Source of the DNA: DATFQE01 sp963739085
Lineage (GTDB): Bacteria > Actinomycetota > Thermoleophilia > Gaiellales > Gaiellaceae
Assembly: GCA_963739085.1 (NCBI GenBank)
Contig: CAVTZA010000023.1
Coordinates: 15,940 to 79,939, forward strand
Direction: 5' to 3'
DNA: 64,000 nt
Under the pieces are notes generated by a model. That model searched no databases, was not told the DNA's origin, and worked only from the letters and a program-made list of their open reading frames with translations. The translations under genes were made by a program, and so were the position numbers. This document shows, piece by piece, positions 60,744-64,000 of the stretch; positions within the stretch are counted from its first letter, which is position 1, and every line of letters starts with the position of its first letter.

Positions 60744-62278
60744 TGGTTTACCGCCCCACCGGGAGCCGCCTCGCGGGGGACGTAGTTCCATCCGGCAGCG
60801 CGGCCGGTGGCAATGTCGAGAAGGGACTTGACGTAGACGGCCTGGAGTACCACGTCGTATGCGATCTCGATCACCAGTGGAAGCGCTATCGCTCTACCCC
60901 GCCAGCCGACCGCCCAGACGGTGACCACGCGCTCGATCACGAAGATCAAGCCGATGCCCACCCAGAACCAGACGAACTGGAAACTGTCGGCCGCGAGCAG
61001 CGTGATCAGCAGCAGCAGCAAGTAGGCGTTCAGCGCCAGCGTCCCGTAGCCGATTGCGATCTGCTGCAGCCAATAGCGCAGCGTGGCACGGGTGAGGCCG
61101 TACGCCCCGATGTTCTCCAGTGCGCCGCGCTGCCAGCGCATCCGCTGCCGCCAGAGCGCCCGCCAGGTCGGCATCACCTCGGTAACGACCCGGCACTCCA
61201 TGGGCGAGACCAACTTCGCGCCTAACGACCTGAGCGACAGTGTCATCTCGTTGTCCTCGGTGAGCGCCAACGTGTCGTAGACCTGACCCGGATCGCCGGG
61301 AAGGAGCTCGCCGCGAGAGTCGGCAACCGCCTTCAGCGCATATGCGCGGAACAACGACGCCGTGCCGGTCAGGACAAAGACCCTCCCCTTCCGACGGGAG
61401 ATGTCACGCTGATAGCGGGTGAACTCGTTGCGCTGCAGCTGGCCAACCAGACCGGCGCTGCCTTCGCCGTAGAAGACGCCGCCGACCGCCATCAGATCAG
61501 GGTCCGACTCGAGCAGTCCCATCGCCTTCTCGAGGAACCCGGGGACAATGACCGAGTCGGCATCCATCACCATTGCAACATCGCGGGCATCGATGTCACG
61601 GAACATCTCTGACAGCGCCTGGTTGAGCGCGCCGGCCTTCTTCTCGGTGTTGCCAACCGTCGTGTAGACGTCCGCGCCATGTTCCCGTGCCAGGTCGGCC
61701 GTGTCGTCCGTGCAGTTGTCGGCCACGACAACCACCTTGTCCGGACGCCGGGTCTGTCGCCACAACGACTCCAGCGTCGCCTCGATCGTAAGCGCCTCGT
61801 TGTACGCCGGCACCAGCACCGTCAGCCGCAACCGCGCCCGCGCAACATCCCCGCTGTCCGTCAGCTTGCTGGGTGGAACCTCCGGCTCGTCGGCCAGCCG
61901 AACCGTCGACGGGCCCAGCGGCGTCAACAGCACGGCCCGCGCTTTGCGCATCTCCGGTGAAAGGGAATGCGGAATCCGCCTGTCCCGAGCCAGGACCCGC
62001 ATCGCGGCCGCCGCATGTAGAGCAGCGAGCCCGACGAGGAACGCTGCCGCAGCCGCCCCGGCGGCGAGGATCAGCGAAACGGACGGAACGTTGTCGTCAG
62101 CACCGAGAGGAAGTTGTCCGACGATGTCCTTCGGCTCGTCCCGGAACGCAACCCACACGGCCAGCAGCAACAGGACCACGGTCAGGCCGATCAACGCGAC
62201 GGCCACCCAACTCAACCGCGCAACCCGCCTGCGGCGTGGGAGGTTCTCGGTCGCCTTCAGCCCTGCCTCGGGAACCAT
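60740..62278 (-). CDS. Membrane processive glycosyltransferase family 2
   Basis: A 512-residue GT2 of the NodC/hyaluronan/PgaC group. Two N-terminal helices (about 24-45 and 70-95) precede the GT-A domain with LVPAYNEALTIEATL, VVADNCTDDT, the catalytic VMDADS, TEDNE (general base) and QRMRWQRG (QxxRW, marking processive enzymes). Three or four C-terminal helices follow. It probably polymerises and extrudes a polysaccharide such as a beta-linked GlcNAc polymer. The ATG is 6 nt after a TACGAT box. Codons are less GC-biased than in neighbours, and the gene is flanked by a duplicated promoter block, suggesting insertion at this site. Confidence 0.92.
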   Translation of the reverse strand: MVPEAGLKATENLPRRRRVARLSWVAVALIGLTVVLLLLAVWVAFRDEPKDIVGQLPLGADDNVPSVSLILAAGAAAAAFLVGLAALHAAAAMRVLARDRRIPHSLSPEMRKARAVLLTPLGPSTVRLADEPEVPPSKLTDSGDVARARLRLTVLVPAYNEALTIEATLESLWRQTRRPDKVVVVADNCTDDTADLAREHGADVYTTVGNTEKKAGALNQALSEMFRDIDARDVAMVMDADSVIVPGFLEKAMGLLESDPDLMAVGGVFYGEGSAGLVGQLQRNEFTRYQRDISRRKGRVFVLTGTASLFRAYALKAVADSRGELLPGDPGQVYDTLALTEDNEMTLSLRSLGAKLVSPMECRVVTEVMPTWRALWRQRMRWQRGALENIGAYGLTRATLRYWLQQIAIGYGTLALNAYLLLLLITLLAADSFQFVWFWVGIGLIFVIERVVTVWAVGWRGRAIALPLVIEIAYDVVLQAVYVKSLLDIATGRAAGWNYVPREAAPGGAVNQ

Positions 62279-62331
62279 CGCGGGATCGTAGGCGCAGACC
62301 GCGATCCGGTGACTACCGTGACGCGGACATG
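62249..62331. repeat. Duplicated bidirectional promoter block, copy B
   Basis: About 83 bp containing the start and TACGAT box of the GT2 gene (minus), and the TACCGT box and ATG of the methyltransferase (plus). It aligns with copy A at 60515-60586 over nearly its whole length. Confidence 0.75.
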
Positions 62332-62979
62332 AGCGAGTCGACCCTCTACGGGGCGCAGCAGTCGCGCTTCGCCCGCTACCTCGAGCGGCGCGAGCAGCGG
62401 CGCCCCGATCCGATCGCGCGGGAGATCCGCCGTCGCGCGCTCGCGGGGCTGAGCGGCGAGGTGATCGAGGTCGGCTCCGGCGACGGCCGCTCGTTCGAGC
62501 ACTACCCGCGGGAGGTGCGGAGGCTGCTGGCGGTCGAGCCGGACCCGACCGCCCGTGCGACCGCCGCGCCGCGGGCCGAAGCGGCGCCCTTCTCGATCGA
62601 GCTCGTCGGCGGCGACGCGGGTGCGCTGCCGGCGCCGGACGAGAGCTTCGACGCCGCCGTCGTCATGGGGCTGCTCTGCAGCGTCCCCGACCCGGCCGCT
62701 GCGCTGGCGGAGCTTCGCCGCGTCCTGCGACCCGGCGGCGAGCTCCGCTTCTGGGAGCACGTCCGCTCCGGCAACGTTGTCTTCCGCGGCATTCAGCGCG
62801 GCACCGACAGGCTGTTCTGGACGCGGGCGCTCGGCGGCTGCGAGACGACGCGCGACACCGAGGCCGCGATCCGGTCCGCCGGCTTCACGATCGCCGAGCT
62901 CGACCGAGGGTTCCACTCCTCGTCGGCGCTGACGATCACGTGCGCGCCGTACATCACGGGAGTCGCGAGGAGGAGCTAG
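62329..62979 (+). CDS. Class I SAM-dependent methyltransferase (UbiE-like)
   Basis: A 216-residue methyltransferase. A basic N-terminus (SRFARYLERREQRR) precedes motif I VIEVGSGDGRSF at about 45-56, motif II LLAVEPDP, motif IV AAVVMGLLCSVPDPAAAL and motif VI LRRVLRPGGELRFWEH. The acceptor is unknown; METTL7/UbiE relatives often act on lipids or quinones. The ATG lies 9 nt after a TACCGT box within promoter copy B. It overlaps the convergent Asp-box gene by four bases. Confidence 0.88.
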   Translation: MSESTLYGAQQSRFARYLERREQRRPDPIAREIRRRALAGLSGEVIEVGSGDGRSFEHYPREVRRLLAVEPDPTARATAAPRAEAAPFSIELVGGDAGALPAPDESFDAAVVMGLLCSVPDPAAALAELRRVLRPGGELRFWEHVRSGNVVFRGIQRGTDRLFWTRALGGCETTRDTEAAIRSAGFTIAELDRGFHSSSALTITCAPYITGVARRS

Positions 62980-64000
62980 CGGACGAGGAAGGCGACGCGG
63001 CCCTGCTCGCCCGACGCCCAGCACTTGAAGCCGCCGGCGCAGTCCACCGTGTCGAAGCTGCCGTCGTCGAACCGCTGCCACGACTCGCCCGCGTCCGCGC
63101 TCACGTCGCTGCCGCTCGGCCCGACCGCGAGCGCCACGCGACCGGTCGCCCACGCGGCGCCGGAGCGGTACTCGTTCGGCGCGTCGTCGACGAGCGCCCA
63201 GCTGCGGCCGCCGTCGTCGCTCAGCGCGGCCGCGTCCGGGGCGACCGTCGGCGTCAAGAAGTCGCCGCCGACCGCGAGCCCGTGCCGCGGATCGCGGAAG
63301 GCGAGCGCGAAGATGCCGGCGCTCGGCCCGCTGCGGACCGGCGTCGTGCTGACCGTCCAGGTCTCGCCCCGGTCGTCCGACCGGAACACGCGGGAAACGA
63401 CGTCGCCGCCGGTGCCGAAGAACGCGTCGCGGCCGCCGGCCGACGTGAGGCACTGGCCGCTCGCGGCAAACGCGAACTCACCCGGCAGCGCGGGCGGCAT
63501 GTCGGCGTCCACGACGTCCCAGCTGTTGCCGCCGTCCGACGTGGAGAGGATCCGGAACCTACCGCCGACGGGGTCGGACAGCGCGAGCCCGTGCTTCTTG
63601 TCGAAGAACGTCATGCAGTCGTAGAAGGCGTTCGGATCGGTGTTCTCGAACGCGAGCGTCCAGGTCGCGCCGCCGTCGCTCGTCACGTAGACGCGCGAGT
63701 CCGTGCCGTTGCCGATCGAGAGGATGACCGCGTTGTTCGCGTCGAAGGCCTCGATGTCGCGGAACTGCAGGGCTGCCGTCCCGGGCGGTCCGACCGACTG
63801 CCAGGTGGAGCCGCCGTTCGTCGTTCGCAGGACAGTTCCGAGGCTGCCGCTCGTCCAGACGACGGAATCGCTGACGGCCGACAGCCCCCGCAGCCGCGCA
63901 GCCGATCCGGTCGGGCTCAGCTGCCACGAGAAGTCCGCGGCCTTGCCGGGCGAGAAGGCGGCAGAGACGGCCGCAATCGCCACGACGAGCCCGATTAGTG
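62976..64000 (-). CDS. Exported Asp-box / YCF48-like beta-propeller protein, 5'-truncated
   Basis: The frame is open to the window edge; visible sequence starts in a hydrophobic leader (LIGLVVAIAAVSAAFSPGKA), so the first residues lie outside. The mature part is a beta-propeller with at least six Asp-box (BNR) repeats: TTNGGSTW, TSDGGATW, TSDGGNSW, SDDRGETW, SDDGGRSW and SADAGESW. Such proteins are often annotated as oxidoreductase or photosystem II stability factor-like. They are more safely described as secreted propellers that may bind or hydrolyse glycans. About 341 residues are visible. Confidence 0.88.
   Translation of the reverse strand, partial: LIGLVVAIAAVSAAFSPGKAADFSWQLSPTGSAARLRGLSAVSDSVVWTSGSLGTVLRTTNGGSTWQSVGPPGTAALQFRDIEAFDANNAVILSIGNGTDSRVYVTSDGGATWTLAFENTDPNAFYDCMTFFDKKHGLALSDPVGGRFRILSTSDGGNSWDVVDADMPPALPGEFAFAASGQCLTSAGGRDAFFGTGGDVVSRVFRSDDRGETWTVSTTPVRSGPSAGIFALAFRDPRHGLAVGGDFLTPTVAPDAAALSDDGGRSWALVDDAPNEYRSGAAWATGRVALAVGPSGSDVSADAGESWQRFDDGSFDTVDCAGGFKCWASGEQGRVAFLVR

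Overview
The window is about 64 kb of very GC-rich, gene-dense DNA. It carries many GTG starts, four-base ATGA/GTGA gene overlaps, and leaderless genes that begin 6-8 nt after a TANNNT -10 box. Gene content (glycosyltransferase 4, DasR/MsiK-type sugar uptake, Tat-exported sugar isomerase, ThuA/glucose-dehydrogenase secreted enzyme, CtaG-like protein, compact PurL) points to a soil or aquatic actinobacterium. I would guess Thermoleophilia (Gaiellales/Solirubrobacterales), but that placement is inference. I saw no rRNA, tRNA, CRISPR array, insertion sequence or phage module, and no gene-free stretch exceeds 300 bases (the largest are 42004-42268 and 1806-2049).

Layout. 1-8 kb: truncated glycosyltransferase, GNAT, MFS exporter, MBL-fold hydrolase and secreted M14 peptidase, the last two broken by frameshifts. 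7-13 kb: cystathionine gamma-synthase/lyase and cystathionine beta-synthase (transsulfuration), with a methyltransferase, a YcaQ/AlkX-like winged-helix protein and a DUF885-like metalloprotein between them. 13-21 kb: purine genes in two minus-strand operons, purM-purN-purH and purL-purF, flanking a CtaG-like protein, a VOC protein and a small membrane protein. 22-33 kb: an amino-sugar and cell-wall salvage locus comprising a GH3 NagZ-like hexosaminidase, two ABC permeases, a binding protein, a SIS deaminase/isomerase, a DasR-like GntR repressor, murQ, nagA and an MsiK-like ATPase. Three DasR-type operators tie it together. 33-42 kb: SDR, KDPG aldolase, Gfo/Idh oxidoreductase, UPF0309-like SIS protein, a Tat-exported isomerase and a 1210-residue ThuA-GSDH-PKD secreted protein. 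42-54 kb: a ROK regulator with a ribose/xylose-type ABC importer and an alcohol dehydrogenase, facing a GntR-controlled SDR, DUF4432, Gfo/Idh and isomerase operon. 54-64 kb: PAS-LuxR regulator, second NagA, MetE-like enzyme, phosphotriesterase-like protein, hemolysin III, SGNH lipase, cupin, a processive GT2 with a small membrane partner, a methyltransferase and a truncated Asp-box/YCF48-like protein.

Two features need care. First, at least eleven otherwise well-conserved genes contain one or more reading-frame breaks. Most are single extra bases, several inside Leu CTG codons (CTTG or CTCG). This looks more like sequence or assembly error than decay, but I cannot exclude real pseudogenes in the 48-54 kb catabolic operon. 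Second, there are repeats no gene explains: three copies of a perfect 15-bp palindrome (GTAACAGACTGTTAC), one inside purL and two between convergent genes; a degenerate 45-bp direct repeat headed by GGTGCCAGGCA; and an approximately 75-bp bidirectional promoter block duplicated on both sides of the GT2 cassette.
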